NCBI RefSeq assembly: GCF_034140825.1
Contig: NC_089042.1
Span: 26,131,001-26,195,000 of the forward strand
Reading direction: 5' to 3'
From: Oryza sativa Japonica Group
Taxonomy: Eukaryota > Streptophyta > Magnoliopsida > Poales > Poaceae
Length of the DNA stretch: 64,000 bases
Part shown: in pieces, positions 43,365-54,643 of the stretch
How positions within the stretch are numbered: position 1 is the first letter of the stretch
How the letters are laid out: the number at the start of each line of letters is the position of its first letter
Notes under the pieces: model-generated
The model's input: only the letters and a program-made list of their open reading frames with translations
Database searches by the model: none
What the model was told of the DNA's origin: nothing
Made by a program: the position numbers and the translations under genes

Positions 43365-44654
43365 GAGCCTGTTTAGTTACCAAACAAAATTTTTCACGTT
43401 GTCACATAGAATGTTTAGACACATGCATAGAGTATTAAATGTAGAAAAAAAAACAATTATACAGTTTGCCAGGAAATTGCGAGACAAATCTTTTAAGCCT
43501 AATTGCGGCATGATTTGACAATGTAGTTATAGACTACGTCTAATACTTCAAATATGTGTTCATATATCCGATGTGAGGGTCGGCCCTGGGCCTAGGCTGG
43601 CTGGGGGCCCATCACCAACCCCCAACCCCCCTCCCCCAGCAGCCCAGCCCAGCCATCAGCCCACGCGCAAGCCAGGAGGGAGGGATGCAGAAGGCCGCGA
43701 CGCCACTTCGCTAATCGCTAGATCGCTTCGTTTTCTGTTTTTCTCCTCACGAATCACGATTCCGCTTCCACGAGTGACTCCCTAACTCCGCGACCGCGAC
43801 GTGTCTCCTCTCCGGCTCTCCGCGTCGATGGCGCCAGGTCGCCGGGCGCCTGGCCGAGTGGCCGGCTGGCCACCGGCACGCCAGGGCCGCCTCTATCCTC
43901 TAATCGCCAACGCCTGAACGCCCAAGCCTCTCTGAGCCTCACACGCCTCTCCCCGTCTCCAGTCTGGCAGTCTCCTGTTGCGGTGTTGCCGGCCATAAGC
44001 CCTTGGCAAACTGAGGTTAGTTAGGTACTTAGGTTAATTAGGCAAACAACAAACCGAAGTTTCTTGCTTGGCATCATTGTATGATTTTTCCACTCGAAAA
44101 ATTAGGTTAGTTAGGCTATAATTTTCATGGTTATTGCTGTATAATTTACTTTACAATATATATATTTACTATTTCAGGTGTTACAATGTTACCAAAAAAA
44201 CATTTGTCAGGTGCTCAGAAAAGAAACAAAAGAAAACGGGGAGATCAATTAATCGGTTCACAAAAGAAATGATTTCGCTTCAAGAAATACGTGAAGAAGC
44301 TCTTTTTTATAAGGGATATAGGATGTTTGTGGTCTCCTATTAATGTATTCATACTACTTTGTTTCTATAGTGTTTTTTAGTTGTCAATTATACTATCGAT
44401 ATTATTTATCGATAATAAATTGTTGTATTGCAACTTGCAAACTATTTGATTTACTATTTACCATGTTAGAAATGTTTATTTGTGTCACTATATAGTATAT
44501 GTGCTTTATAGAGTATATGTATTAGAAGTAAAAAATATTTAGCCTTAATGCCTTAAGGGCCCATAGTGTCGAGTTCTCCTAGGGCCTCTCAAATGTCAGG
44601 ACCGGCCTTGGATGTGACATGCAGGGGCAAAATTTTTGCCAACTAAACAAGCCC
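43365..44654. mobile_element. Tourist-like MITE split by a hAT element
   Basis: GAGCCTGTTTAGTTACC at the left, GCCAACTAAACAAGCCC at the right, TTA on both sides (43362-43364, 44655-44657). About 250 bp once the hAT insertion (43577-44617 with one duplication) is set aside. Confidence 0.82.
43577..44610 (+). mobile_element. hAT element, deletion derivative with a transposase start
   Basis: Ends GGGTCGGCCCTG and CCGGCCTTG are imperfect inverses, flanked by GATGTGA on both sides (43570-43576, 44611-44617). The left third is GC-rich leader. At 44187 the frame MLPKKHLSGAQKRNKRKRGD begins, the basic start of TTF-type zinc-finger hAT transposases, and is soon lost. Non-autonomous. Confidence 0.72.
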
Positions 44655-44769
44655 TTAGCTTGTACCGGATAATGCTCAAGCAAGTAAATTAAGGCAAAAT
44701 GCCTGCAAGTTAAAACCTCCAAACTTGTTGATCACTCGAACCTAATTAAGTAATTAAGTAATGGGACTG

Positions 44770-45135
44770 TCTATGTGGGATTTGCATGATTTTTTAGACT
44801 TCCATCATGCAGTGTTTCACCAAGTAGATCGAAAATGTTTCAATCTTTTAAAAAGCTGTACAAAATCAAATCACCCTATGATATATTTTACTACAACGTA
44901 TGAAACAACGGTTCCGAATATATTGAAACGTAAAACAAATCCGAGTACATCGAGAAAGAGTCTATATGGGATTCACATGATTTTTTTAGGCTTCCATCAT
45001 GTAGATTTTGAAGCCAATTAGGCGTTGTTTCACCAAGTAAATCAAAAATATTTTAATCTTTTAAAAATATGAATCATAATCAAATCACCTCATGAAACAT
45101 TTTACTACAATAAAACAACAGTTCTGAATATATTA
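44770..45135. repeat. 213-bp tandem duplication
   Basis: tttcaccaagtagatcgaaa at 44815 and tttcaccaagtaaatcaaaa at 45028, with gatttgcatgatttttta / gattcacatgattttttta before each. Diverged. Confidence 0.7.
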
Positions 45136-45139
45136 AAAC

Positions 45140-45746
45140 ATGAATGATTTAGCTATTAAAAATCATTCGACAGCCATTTAGCCTTCTCGGGGATGATTGC
45201 TGATCCTGATAGCAAACACACCTTTCGGTTGTTGCTGGCCACGAACCCTTGCGTGGTCAGATTCAAAGCTTTTGGGCACCAACATCAAAACAAACGACCC
45301 CTTCAATATGCTTGTTCTATTAGAGGATAGATCAGCCATGCAATGTAGAAAAGCAAAGCAAGGCTCACACCATCACGTCTGCTGCCAGCAGCCCAAAGAC
45401 CAAAGCTACACATAGCTTTCTAGCACCCATTATCTTTTTTTGTTAATCAAAGACTAGCATCATAGTCTAGCCCATTGGCAATACACAATCACTTCATCGA
45501 TATAATCCATCTTCCTTCACCATCATCGGTAACTAGGATGGAAGTAAATCACTCAGTCCTAACCCAAGCTCGCTTCTTAATTTTCTTCAAACTCCGAATG
45601 AAATGATTTTAAATACCCCAGTAAAATCATGCGCTACTATAAGGTGATCATAACAACGAAGAAATAGTTAACAAACCCTAGAATATGTACTGATTGGTCC
45701 TTAACTATACGATGATTCAAAGTGATGATAAGAGACAATTATCTTA
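45140..45746. other. Gene-free stretch
   Basis: Small open frames here have no recognisable family. Nothing else seen. Confidence 0.4.
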
Positions 45747-45893
45747 GGCTGGGTTTAGTTCCTAACTTTTTCTTCAAACTTCCAACTTTTCCATCACATC
45801 AAAACTTTCCTACTCACATAAACTTCTATTTTTTTTCTTCAAACTTTCAATTTTAGTCAAACTTCCAATTTTGGCGTGGAACTAAACACACCC
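45747..45893. mobile_element. Short Tourist-like MITE
   Basis: GGCTGGGTTTAGTTCC and GGAACTAAACACACCC, flanked by TTA. 147 bp with inverse aaacttccaa/ttggcgtgg-type arms. Confidence 0.85.
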
Positions 45894-46213
45894 TTAGTTC
45901 GTTAGATTAAGAGCAATCAATGGCTCTAATGTATGCCAAGCATAGTAGAAAGTCTCCCAGGGGATAGTATTTTCTACGGCACCTAGGTATATGTATGTTG
46001 TTTACATAGTTATGTAAAAATTTTATAAATTTTGATTAGTAGATCTTTATCTTTACCCTTTTACCTCCTTAAAAAATTCGTAGTGTTTCTGTCGTCCAAC
46101 GTCAATAGTTTTCCCAATAAAATAAATAAAAAGGCAAAAAACAAATTAAAGTCCGACTCCCTAAAAAAGACGAAAACAAAAAAGAAGGGCTAAAAAAACT
46201 TCCAAAAAAATAA

Positions 46214-46800
46214 GGGCCACGTACGAGTATGGGCCAGAAACGTGCACGAGTTAGTCTGATGGCGCATACGCGCTAATTAGCAATTTTGAAGAGGTTGTGT
46301 GCATGGGTGCTCACCAAGGGTGTGGCAGAAGCAGTAGGATGGACACCGGCAGCGTCGCTGTTGTCAGGATGGAGACTACCGGCGGCGTCGCGGGTGAAGA
46401 CGCGGGGAGTTGAGGCCACCAGGATCGACGCGCTGAGGGCCTCCCCGCCTCCTCCCCCTCCGTGCAACGATGGCTGTCGCCCTCCACCCTTTTCCCCGCC
46501 TTCTCCCTCTCCTCGCGCGCACGCCGACCTCCCCGTCCCGTTCATCGGCCTCCCCACCCGATGGCTATCACCCTCCGCCCTTTTCCCCGCCTTCTCCCTC
46601 TCCTCGCATGCTCGCCGGCCTCCCCATCCCACTCGTCGGCCTCCTCGCCCCCTCGCCGGCCTCCCCGTCCCATTCATCGGCCTCCCCGCCTCCTCCCTCT
46701 CTCCGCGCATGCTCGCCAGCTTCCCAACCCGATGGTTGCCGCGCCTCGCCCTTCTCCCCGCTAGCAGGCAGCCTCCGCCCTTCTTCCTTTCGGTGCGACC
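46214..46800. repeat. GC-rich dispersed repeat, copy 1
   Basis: Shares most of its sequence with 52324-52845: gagtatgggccagaaacg, gatggcgcatacgcgctaat, atggagactaccggcggcgt, then Pro/Ser-rich ctccccgcctcctccctctc stretches. It lies 520 bp beyond the stop of the 47318-48342 MATH-BTB locus. Source element unknown; the ends look truncated. Confidence 0.8.
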
Positions 46801-47317
46801 TTGTCAGGCGGCGAGGGAGCTCGAGGATTAAAAGATGGCCGGGAGGGAGAAGGGAGAAGGACGTGGTGGAGATAGAGAGGAGGGTGGGACCCATTAACAT
46901 GTGGGTCCCACTATTTTTTTCCTTTTGTTTGACCAACATGTGGACCCCACATTTTGTTTTTATTTGGTACCTCTAGGTACTAAGTATCTCAAGGTACCAA
47001 AAATTTTAATGTAAAATTTAGGTACCTCAAAGTACTTTCTCAAGGACTGTAAAATTCCTCATATAAAAATATTATTTTCTTTGTTTGATAAATTATTTAA
47101 ATGTAATGAACTTTGAGTATTTCTGGTAAAAAGTAATGATATTCTTAATTCATACAAACTCCAAACTTTGATCACAAAGAGACATGTCGATTGCCATCAA
47201 TGTGGATATCGAGGAATGGACTATTAATTTGAGTAGAAATAAAATGAGAAAACTAGAGCCTGACAGTACAGGTCCTGAAAAAGGCAAATTTGAACGGCCA
47301 GACAAAATATCACTCCA
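46801..47317. other. Gene-free stretch
   Basis: 46885-46950 has a palindrome (gggacccattaacatgtgggtccca). 46965-47045 carries ggtacctctaggtact-like sequence also found near 37280 and 61560. No gene. Confidence 0.45.
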
Positions 47318-48342
47318 TTACATTGATTTAGCTCTCAGCAAACCTCTGATCTCATCCTTAATCGAGGGAAAACGCTGCACCAATTGCACATAGCCCTCAG
47401 TTAGCACGGTCTCCTTGAAGTTCTTGTCCTGCACGAAGAAGTCAAGACAGCTACTCTTCAGCTCTGGGCAACCATGCATCTCAGCGTGGATCAATGTCGT
47501 CGCAACCGTGTCCACTGACACTGCCTCCCATAGCTTCTGCGCACACATCAACTTTAACCTGCTCAAATCATACCTATCAGCAGCTGCAAGCAATTTCTGG
47601 AATAGCTCATCGGTCGCCATTGCTGCCATCTTGAGCTGATCACCGCCGTCGTCGGCAGGCAACTTGTCGGTGTAGATGAACCGAAGTAGAGCTCTGAACG
47701 TCAAAGGCTCGATGTCGTGTAAAGTGATGGAGGACATCTTGGACTCCGCCATGGAACCAAGGAGCTCGGCACGGAACACCGGCGAGCGGGCGGCGAGCAC
47801 GGCACGGTGAGCCGGGAACGTCTCGCCGTCGACGAGGAAGGAGACATCCGTCCCTTCCCCGCGGTCCAGCAGGCCACCGAGATGGGCACCAATGTCAGAC
47901 GGTGGCACGGGCACGGTGTTGTCTCGTATGACGATGACCACACACATGATTCTGACCTTGCCATCCACCACGTACGACGACGACGACGACTCGAGATCGC
48001 TTCGCTTCACGAACTGTGGCCATCCCCATGCGGTATAGCCATTGGTTGGGTGAACATGCACGCCCCTGTCTGCGTGGGTGGAAGATGGCTCGTCGTCTTT
48101 TTCCACCAAGAAGGCGTCAAAAATGGCCCTGACATTGTTGGAAGTGGATTCGCGGACCAGCTCGAGGAAGAGCGAGAGGTACTCACCGTTATCTTCTTTA
48201 CTATACCACTCGGGTAGCACCTTATCCTCCATGCGTGTCCTCCGGCAGGAAAGACATCAGAGCGGACGATGTCGCCGATGGCACAGTTCTTGTTGGCCGC
48301 CGCATAATCTAGTTTGAACTCGAGAAAACCGGAGTCCGGCAT
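47318..48342 (-). pseudogene. MATH-BTB gene with a one-base frameshift in MATH
   Basis: Start MPDSGFLEFKLDYAAANKNC at 48342. MATH begins normally (VRSDVFPAGGHAWRIRCYPSG), then the expected GYSKEDNGEY codons lack one base near 48205, so the frame derails. From 48232 another frame (MEDKVLPEW, then YSKEDNGEYLSLFLELV) carries the rest intact: YTAWGWPQFVKRSDLESSS, the linker VPPSDIGAHLGGLL, BTB (GTDVSFLVDGETFPAH, ITLHDIEPLTFRALLRF, IYTDKL) and the tail (CAQKLWEAVSVDTVATTL, CPELKSSCLDFFV) to 47318. One lesion only, so the loss is probably recent. Translation from the downstream ATG would give a 304-residue protein lacking the first MATH strands. Confidence 0.8.
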
Positions 48343-49228
48343 GTCTACGCAGACGATGCAGCTGAAACCAGAACGCACTCGAGAGAGTACGGAGTGTAGG
48401 ATCGAACACGAGTAACCAAGCCTACTAGAGAAGGGTGAATAGTTGATAAAACCAAAAACCCAAAAACTTTTAGCGGAAATAAAAGTTACCCTCAAATCAA
48501 TGGAGAACTTGATGTAGTTCTATCGCTGCTGGTCGGACCGCTCGCACGCCGCCGGTCTAACCACCGCCTGGTCGCTGGTTGAACCGCCTCCCTGCCACTG
48601 CCGCTGGTTGAGCCGCCGATGTGACCGCCCGCCGGTTAGACCAATGAATCGCCTCCGGTCAAACCGTTGGGATCCAGAAAAACACGTATCGACGAAACAC
48701 TTAAAAGTATATCAACTTTATTGCATCAATATATGTTTACAAAGTGCACCTAAGGTACTCCTCTCTCAACTCACGAACTAGGATTGAAACCTCGAAGTAA
48801 ACCCTAACTTTTCTCTACCAAAAAGTCAATATCCATTTAGTCTCAACCCCTCATTTATTTATAAAAAAAAACTCTAGGACTCAATACCTCAATTTCCAAA
48901 CCTTTTACAATTTAACAAAACTGCAGCCGCACCGGCCACAAACAATCACACCGAGTCGGACTTCCTTCTCTGTCTCCTGCTCGGTCACCTGCGCACGGCT
49001 GCTTCCTCTCCAGCCGCACAGGCCAGCTGGGCCGATGCCTTGCTGCCTCTCGACGTGGGCCACCTAGGCTGCCCTGCAGCCCACCGCATCTCATACCAAC
49101 GTGGGCCGCCAGCAATCCAAGCCAGCCCAACCATCCAGGCCGACATCCACAGCACACACGACACATGTATGCTACAGTGTACCGCTACAGTTCATAGTGT
49201 ACTGTAGCAACCATGTACTTGACATATA
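48343..49228. other. Gene-free stretch, probable old repeat
   Basis: 48425-48780 has agggtgaatagttgataaaa and a run of ccgccggtctaacc-like phrases of a kind common in grass repeats. The ends could not be set and no element is claimed. Confidence 0.35.
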
Positions 49229-49460
49229 CTACCTCCGTTTTATAATAGATGACGCCATTAACTTTTTCTCACATGTTTGACCATTCGTCTTATTCAAAAA
49301 TTTTATGCAAATGTATAAGATATAAATCACACTTAAAGTACTGAGTGATAAAACAACTCATAACAAAATAAATTATAATTACGTAAATTTTTTGAATAAG
49401 ACGAATGGTCAAACATGTGAGAAAAAGTCAACGACGTCATCTATTAAAAAACGGAGGGAG
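49229..49460. mobile_element. Stowaway-like MITE
   Basis: CTACCTCCGTTTTATAATAG and CTATTAAAAAACGGAGGGAG, TA flanks, with long inverse arms (cacatgtttgaccattcgtc and its inverse). 232 bp. Confidence 0.9.
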
Positions 49461-49518
49461 TATATGCATGCTCCAACAGTACCTCGCCGTACTGTAGCAT
49501 CATATATACTCCACTCCA

Positions 49519-49753
49519 GTGAAGTGAGCATAGCTCAACTGGTTAGGTTCCTTGTGGTGGAACTAGCCCACCCGAGTTCAAATCCTAGATTTGACACGGG
49601 TGCTCGCATTTACGGCTAATTATTCTTTCAGTGGTAGGCGACGTACCCGTCGACAGCGAGGTGCTCATAGGGGTAGGGTGTGCGTGTGTGCGTTCATGGG
49701 GGTGAGTGTGCGCACGTTGTGAGCGCCTGCGTTTGTACTGTGTTTCAAAAAAA
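49519..49753 (+). mobile_element. tRNA-derived SINE
   Basis: An A box (tagctcaactggttagg) and a B box (gagttcaaatcctag) near the start, a unique body (gtggtaggcgacgtacccgt), and an A-rich tail. A perfect 17-bp target duplication ATATATACTCCACTCCA flanks it (49502-49518 and 49754-49770). The perfect duplication argues for a young insertion. Not a functional tRNA: it lacks a foldable anticodon arm and acceptor. Confidence 0.93.
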
Positions 49754-49770
49754 ATATATACTCCACTCCA

Positions 49771-50287
49771 ATTTCTTTCAATCTCCTTCACGAACACCGA
49801 CGCTTATATGCACACCTTGTGAAACCTGTTGCGAAGATCTCTCCCACACGATGTCCATCCATGGTGTGCCATCTCGTATCCAACTTCGTTATCCGGTATC
49901 TTTGACCGTCTGGATCTCAACTCCTCCCTGAGTCTAGTCCCGGTCCCCAGCGTTAACCGAAGTTGATCTCTAAGAATACTGACTCTAGTCACCTTCTCAC
50001 ATGGTATCTCAACAGCACTAGACCTAATCTGCTCCTCCCTGAGTATAGTTCCGGTCCTCACCATTGACCAAGGCTGACCTCAGGTCACCTGCACATAATC
50101 AGACAAAACAACTGTTTCTAAGCACAGATATCACAACCTGACCCACATTAGTCCCACGCATTCACACCAACATTCATACATATTTTCAAACCAATTTATT
50201 GATTAAATCTTTTGTAAAGCCAATTATTCATCACAAATATTAATGGAGATGTATCTATTGAAGCATCGAACAATAATCCTGATGGCT
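49771..50287. other. Gene-free stretch
   Basis: Two related phrases, ctcctccctgagtctagtcccggtcc (49920) and gctcctccctgagtatagttccggtcc (50030), show a diverged duplication of about 111 bp. No gene. Confidence 0.45.
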
Positions 50288-50290
50288 TTA

Positions 50291-50595
50291 GGGCAAGTAC
50301 TATAAGGGCAAGTTTTATGTTAGAGGTGACTATCACATCTAATATTGTCCACATCATCAACTAATTTATTAAGGGCAGCTCACATACTAGTCTCAATGCA
50401 ACATAAATATTTATTTTATTCACTCTTATCCAATCAACCTCACTCTTTTCTCCTTCCTCCTTGAAGTTTATGAAGAGGTTACCCCTTGCATGAGGGGTGG
50501 CTCATCCTCTCTCTCATCTACTCTCTCCTCCACATCATCATTTAAAATTAGGTGGCATCTAGGTGATTGTGCTTAAATGCCTATAGTACTTGCCC
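50291..50595 (+). mobile_element. MITE, first of an inverted pair
   Basis: Starts GGGCAAGTACTATAAGGG and ends ATAGTACTTGCCC. The interior includes ccccttgcatgaggggtggc. Confidence 0.75.
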
Positions 50596-50870
50596 TAAGG
50601 TTCTAAGCACAAACTCCAAAGTGCCATGTATGCTTAAATAATGATGTGGAGGAGAGAAGAGAAGAGAGGGGAGGAGCCATCCCTCATGCAAGGGGCAACC
50701 TCCACACAAATTTCAAAGAACAAGAGAAAATAAGAGGGCTGATTGGTGGCAAGTGTATTGGGACTAGTGTATTAAATGCAATGCATTTATATAAGTTAAT
50801 TTTAATTTTTTGAATGGATGATGTGGATAAAATTGGAGGTGACCACCACATCTATTATAAAACTTGCCCT
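50596..50870 (-). mobile_element. MITE, second of an inverted pair
   Basis: Read on the minus strand it follows the first copy: gggcaagttttataatagatg, caccaatcagccctcttatt, ccccttgcatgagggatggc. The two face each other and share the junction at 50596. Confidence 0.7.
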
Positions 50871-50879
50871 TATACTTAT

Positions 50880-51245
50880 ACTGATCAAGTGATCAGCAGT
50901 GATTTACTCCACCTCGAAAAAGAAAATTGATCAGCACTGAGATATGGAACTCCTCGAGTTTCGAGTAGCAGTAATTCTCATTCTTATTCATCAAAATGAC
51001 TAGCAGCGCTGCTATACAACAAGATCATTGTTTTACTAGTACTGCATCTGTGTGATGTCTAGGTTTGTGCTGAACTCTTCGATCACCTTGACCCGATGCT
51101 CGTCTCTTCGGTTCAGCTCGCGCGCTTGTTCGCCCGGCGTGCAAACCAGACGTGGTCCAGGGGGCATCTACCAGGCCTTGGTCCGTCTACGGGCCTGTCT
51201 AGGAGAAGCCCAGCTTTGCACGTCCAGGCCCATGGACAACACGCA
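50880..51245 (-). promoter_or_regulatory. Orphan 5' flank of a MATH-BTB gene
   Basis: Matches 53230-53450 plus 53720-53775, the upstream region of the 53123 locus: aactcctcgagtttcgagtagcagtaattctc, gaactcttcgatcacc, ctcgtctcttcggttcagc, then ggcctgtctaggagaagcccagct. No MATH-BTB coding sequence follows on its 3' side. It is a relic of a deleted duplicate. Confidence 0.7.
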
Positions 51246-51259
51246 CAACCTCATATAAA

Positions 51260-51714
51260 GGAATAAGTTCATTTGGGTCCCTTAACTTTACACCGAGTTC
51301 AATTTTCCTCCCTGAACTGCAATACCAGATGCAACAGGTCCCTCCGCATGTCACTGATACAACACGCCGGCTTCTTCCTCTCTCACCCTCTTCCCCATCT
51401 CTGTCTAGCTCTCTAGCGGAGCGGCGGCCGATGGCTGGTGGGGAGGTGCTAGGCGACGGCCGCAACGTCATCGAGCTCGACCACCGGTGTGCTCGGGAGA
51501 TATGAGAAAGAGGATGGGGGCCTCCTATCCCACGCGTGCACGTGGGGAGATTAACTCGCGCGCGGGATCGGCGGTACGGGTAGTACGGGTAGCGTTCTCG
51601 CTTTTCTTTTCTTTTCTTTTTTCTTTTCTTTTTTATTTGAAAAAATAACTGCCCACACATTTTATTCCTTTTATTTAGGACACGACAAATTGGGATAGGT
51701 ACGAAAATTTAACT
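51260..51714. other. Gene-free stretch
   Basis: GC-rich in 51350-51600 and a ttttcttttc run at 51598-51632. No recognisable gene. Confidence 0.4.
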
Positions 51715-52180
51715 GCAACAAACTTTTAAATTGAAGATTTAAAACTTTCAACTTATGTTTGAAAACTTGTAAGTCAAGATTTGAAACTTTCAACTCAATT
51801 TTTTTTGAAATTTTCAACTCAAATTTGTAAATTCTCAAGTCAAGATTTAAAAACTTTAAACTCAGATTTGAAAACTTTCAACTTGGATTTGAAAATTTTC
51901 AACTTGGATTTGAAAATTTTCAATATAGACTTGAAAACTTTATTCAAATCAAGATTTGAAACTTTCAAATCAATATTTGAAACTTTCAACTCGGATCTGA
52001 AAACTTTCAACTCAAACTTAAAAAAAGTTTAAGTCAATATTTAAAAACTTTTAACTCAAATTTTAAAACTTTTGCCTCAAAATTCAAAATATTCAATTTA
52101 AATTTGAAAACTTTCATCTTAAAATTCAAAACATTCAACTTAAATTTTAAAAAAAATCAATTCAAATTCAAAATTCTCAA
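51715..52180. repeat. Degenerate 21-bp minisatellite
   Basis: Unit near AACTTTCAACTCAAATTTGAA, about 20 copies with phase drift. Because 21 is a multiple of three it yields a heptad-like open frame (FNLDLKI repeats) with no gene context. Confidence 0.82.
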
Positions 52181-52323
52181 GTGAAATGGGAGGTAAAGAT
52201 TTAATTTATAAAATATCCTAAAAAGAATCACGCATGTGGAGAAAAAAAAGGAAAGATTTACCCAAAATAACAATCGCCAGAAGAAGCGTAAAAAAAGGAA
52301 GCGATGGGGTAAGCGCGAGTGTG

Positions 52324-52845
52324 TGGGTCGCGTATGAGTATGGGCTAGAAACGCGCGCGAGTTAGTCTGATGGCGCATACGCGCTAATTAGCAATTTCAA
52401 AGAGGCTTTGTGCATGGGTGCTCACCGAGGGTGTGGCAAAAGTAGTATGACTGAAACCGGCAGCGTCGCTGTGAGGATGGAGACTACCGGCGGCGTCGTG
52501 GGCGAAGACGTGGGGAGTCAAGGCCACCAGGATAGGGAGATCGACGGGCTGAGGGCCTCCCCGCCTCCTCCCTCTCCACGCAAGCTCATTGGCCTCCCCG
52601 CCCGATGGCTATCGCCCTCCGCCCCTTTCCCCACCTTCTCCCTCTCCTCGCGTGCTCGCCGGCCTCCCCATCCCGCTCGTCGGCCTCCTCGCCCCGTCCC
52701 GCTCGTCGGCTCTCCGTCCTGCTCATCGGCCTCCCCGCCTCCTCCCTCTCCGCGCACGCTCGCTAGCTTCCCAGCCTGATGGTTGCCGCTCCCCGCCCTT
52801 CTCCCCATCAGTAGGCAGCCTCCTCCCTTCTTCCTCTCGGTCGCC
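52324..52845. repeat. GC-rich dispersed repeat, copy 2
   Basis: Partner of 46214-46800. Its right edge is joined directly to the BTB coding sequence of the 53123 locus. Confidence 0.8.
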
Positions 52846-53123
52846 ATTGCTGTCGTATTGAGCTCGCCGCCGTCGTCTGCAGGCAACTCGTCGGTGTAGA
52901 CGAACCGAAGTAGAGCTCTGAACGTCACAGGCTCGATGTCGTGCAGAGTGATACACGACATCTTCGCCTCCGCCATGGAGCCAAGGAGCTCCGCCCGGAA
53001 CACCGGCGAGCGGGCAGCGAGCACGGCACGGTGAGCGGGGAACGTCTCGCCGTCGACGAGGATGGCACAGTGGTTGGTCGCCTCGTAATCTAGTATGAGC
53101 TCGAGAGAACCAGAGTCCGGCAT
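52518..53123 (-). pseudogene. Chimeric MATH-BTB remnant fused to a dispersed repeat
   Basis: From the ATG at 53123: MPDSGSLELILDYEATNHCAI, then directly [20 protein letters not shown]. An in-frame deletion has removed nearly all of MATH, the linker and the first BTB strand. The BTB core continues (MAEAKMSCITLHDIEPVTF, RALLRFVYTDELPADDG) to NTTAMATE, and at about 52845 the frame passes without a stop into the GC-rich repeat, reading RKKGGGCLLMGRRAG and ending at 52518 (201 codons). The rest of BTB and the BACK-like tail are gone. Closest to the 47318-48342 locus. A product would be a minimal BTB with a foreign basic tail; expression is unproven. Confidence 0.75.
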
Positions 53124-53472
53124 GCCAGCATATGGAGCTGCAAACCAGAACGCAATCGCGAGAGGGATTGAGTCGGAGATGTATCTATCTATCGATTCGA
53201 ACAGTATCCAACTCCCATAATCCTGATTATATACACTGATCAAAGTGATCAGTACAGTGTGATCGAACTCCTCGAGTTTCGAGTAGCAGTAATTCTCCTT
53301 GTTTGTCATCAAAATGAGTAGCAGTTTGATTTCCCGCGTTATTGTTACTGCAGCTGTGATCTCTCTGGGTTTGCGCTGAGCTCTTCGATCACCTGAGCCT
53401 CGTCTCTTCGGTTCAGCCGCTGCATTAAATCTGGCGCTGCAACGGCCGGCCATACTTCAGTACGCAGATTCA

Positions 53473-53715
53473 GAGCAAGTATAATATTAGGCTATAAGCC
53501 GGCTAAATGCTGAGGTGGAGGAGAGAAGAGAGGAGAGAGAGGAAAAACGGGTTGTAAACTTACAGCCGGCTTGGACACAAGAACCAAAAAATTCTGTGAG
53601 AGAGACAAGTTGGCCATATATTAATTATAAAGAGCTAACTATTATATGGGTATGCTAAGAGAAGGCTATAAAGAACCTTATAGCCAACACGTCGACTATA
53701 TTATTAGCCTTGCTC
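53473..53715. mobile_element. Tourist-like MITE, GAGCAAGT family
   Basis: GAGCAAGTATAATATTAGGC at the left and ATTAGCCTTGCTC at the right, TCA on both sides. It splits the duplicated MATH-BTB 5' flank. Confidence 0.82.
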
Positions 53716-53775
53716 TCATCTACGAGGCCGCCTGGTCCACCTACAGGCCTGCCTAGGAAAAACCCAGCTTGTACA

Positions 53776-54121
53776 TAAAAATATTCATCTTTACCACTAA
53801 AAATATTAAAAGGGTCGTGCCTAAAATTCAAAAGTTACTTATATTTTGAAACTACTTTTTTTAAGAAAAAAAAGAGGATAAAAGTTGTATCTCATATATA
53901 TTGATACAACAAAGTTAGTGGTAAAAATACTTAAGACTTTTACAAGGGCAAAACAAATGGGTTAGGACACGTCTCCCGAATAGATGAACTACCGCAAGGG
54001 AACTCGCCCCGCTTTCACCCACGTGGCTCCTTTCCAAATTAATCATCATATATGTTTATACACCAACACCAAGGATAATTTAAATCACATCAATCAAGAG
54101 ACCATGCACATTTTCTCTTAA
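53776..54121. other. Gene-free stretch
   Basis: 53800-53945 has inverse phrases (tttaccactaaaaatatt / ttagtggtaaaaatac) around gttgtatctcatatatattgatacaac, a small foldback. Confidence 0.45.
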
Positions 54122-54365
54122 GAGCAGGTACAATAGCAGACTATAAGCCAGCTATAAACATATTTTAAAGAGATAAAGGAAGAGAGAGAAGAGCAGCGGG
54201 CTACAGATCTGTAGCCAGCTGCAGCACGGACTCCAAGATGAAATGTGTGTATGACATGTAGGACCGGGTATTAATAGTATAGTAAGCAACTATTATATGA
54301 ATTGGCTATTATATTGGCTATAGATGATTTGGAGCTAGTAGTTGGCTGTACTATTAAACTTGCTC
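54122..54365. mobile_element. Tourist-like MITE, GAGCAAGT family
   Basis: GAGCAGGTACAATAGCAGAC and TGTACTATTAAACTTGCTC, TAA on both sides. 244 bp. Confidence 0.9.
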
Positions 54366-54643
54366 TAAAATCCATGCATCGATTAAAACACCATGCCAAT
54401 TATACCTTAGCATGCACATATTATTCCATGCTGCATTAATTGTATTCGGATGAAATGTGTGTCCGTGCGGTTATACGATGATCAATTTGAGAAATTTTAA
54501 ATTCCATTATATGATATTATATGATGATCAATTTGGGAAGAATGGAGTAGTTGAGAATTGAGATAGCTAAAACAACAGCTAGCTGCCTAGAGTACGATGT
54601 TTTATAGAACATGCTGTCAAACTTTTCTGAGTTTTATAAGATA

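Noticed and set aside
46286-46976. Pro/Ser-rich frames of 100-181 codons
   Set aside because: They lie in a dispersed GC-rich repeat whose second copy does not keep the frames.
48425-49190. Possible retroelement fragment
   Set aside because: Phrases look repetitive, but neither end nor a coding domain was recognised.
49530-49600. tRNA-like A and B boxes
   Set aside because: They belong to a SINE with body, A-tail and 17-bp target duplication, not to a tRNA gene.
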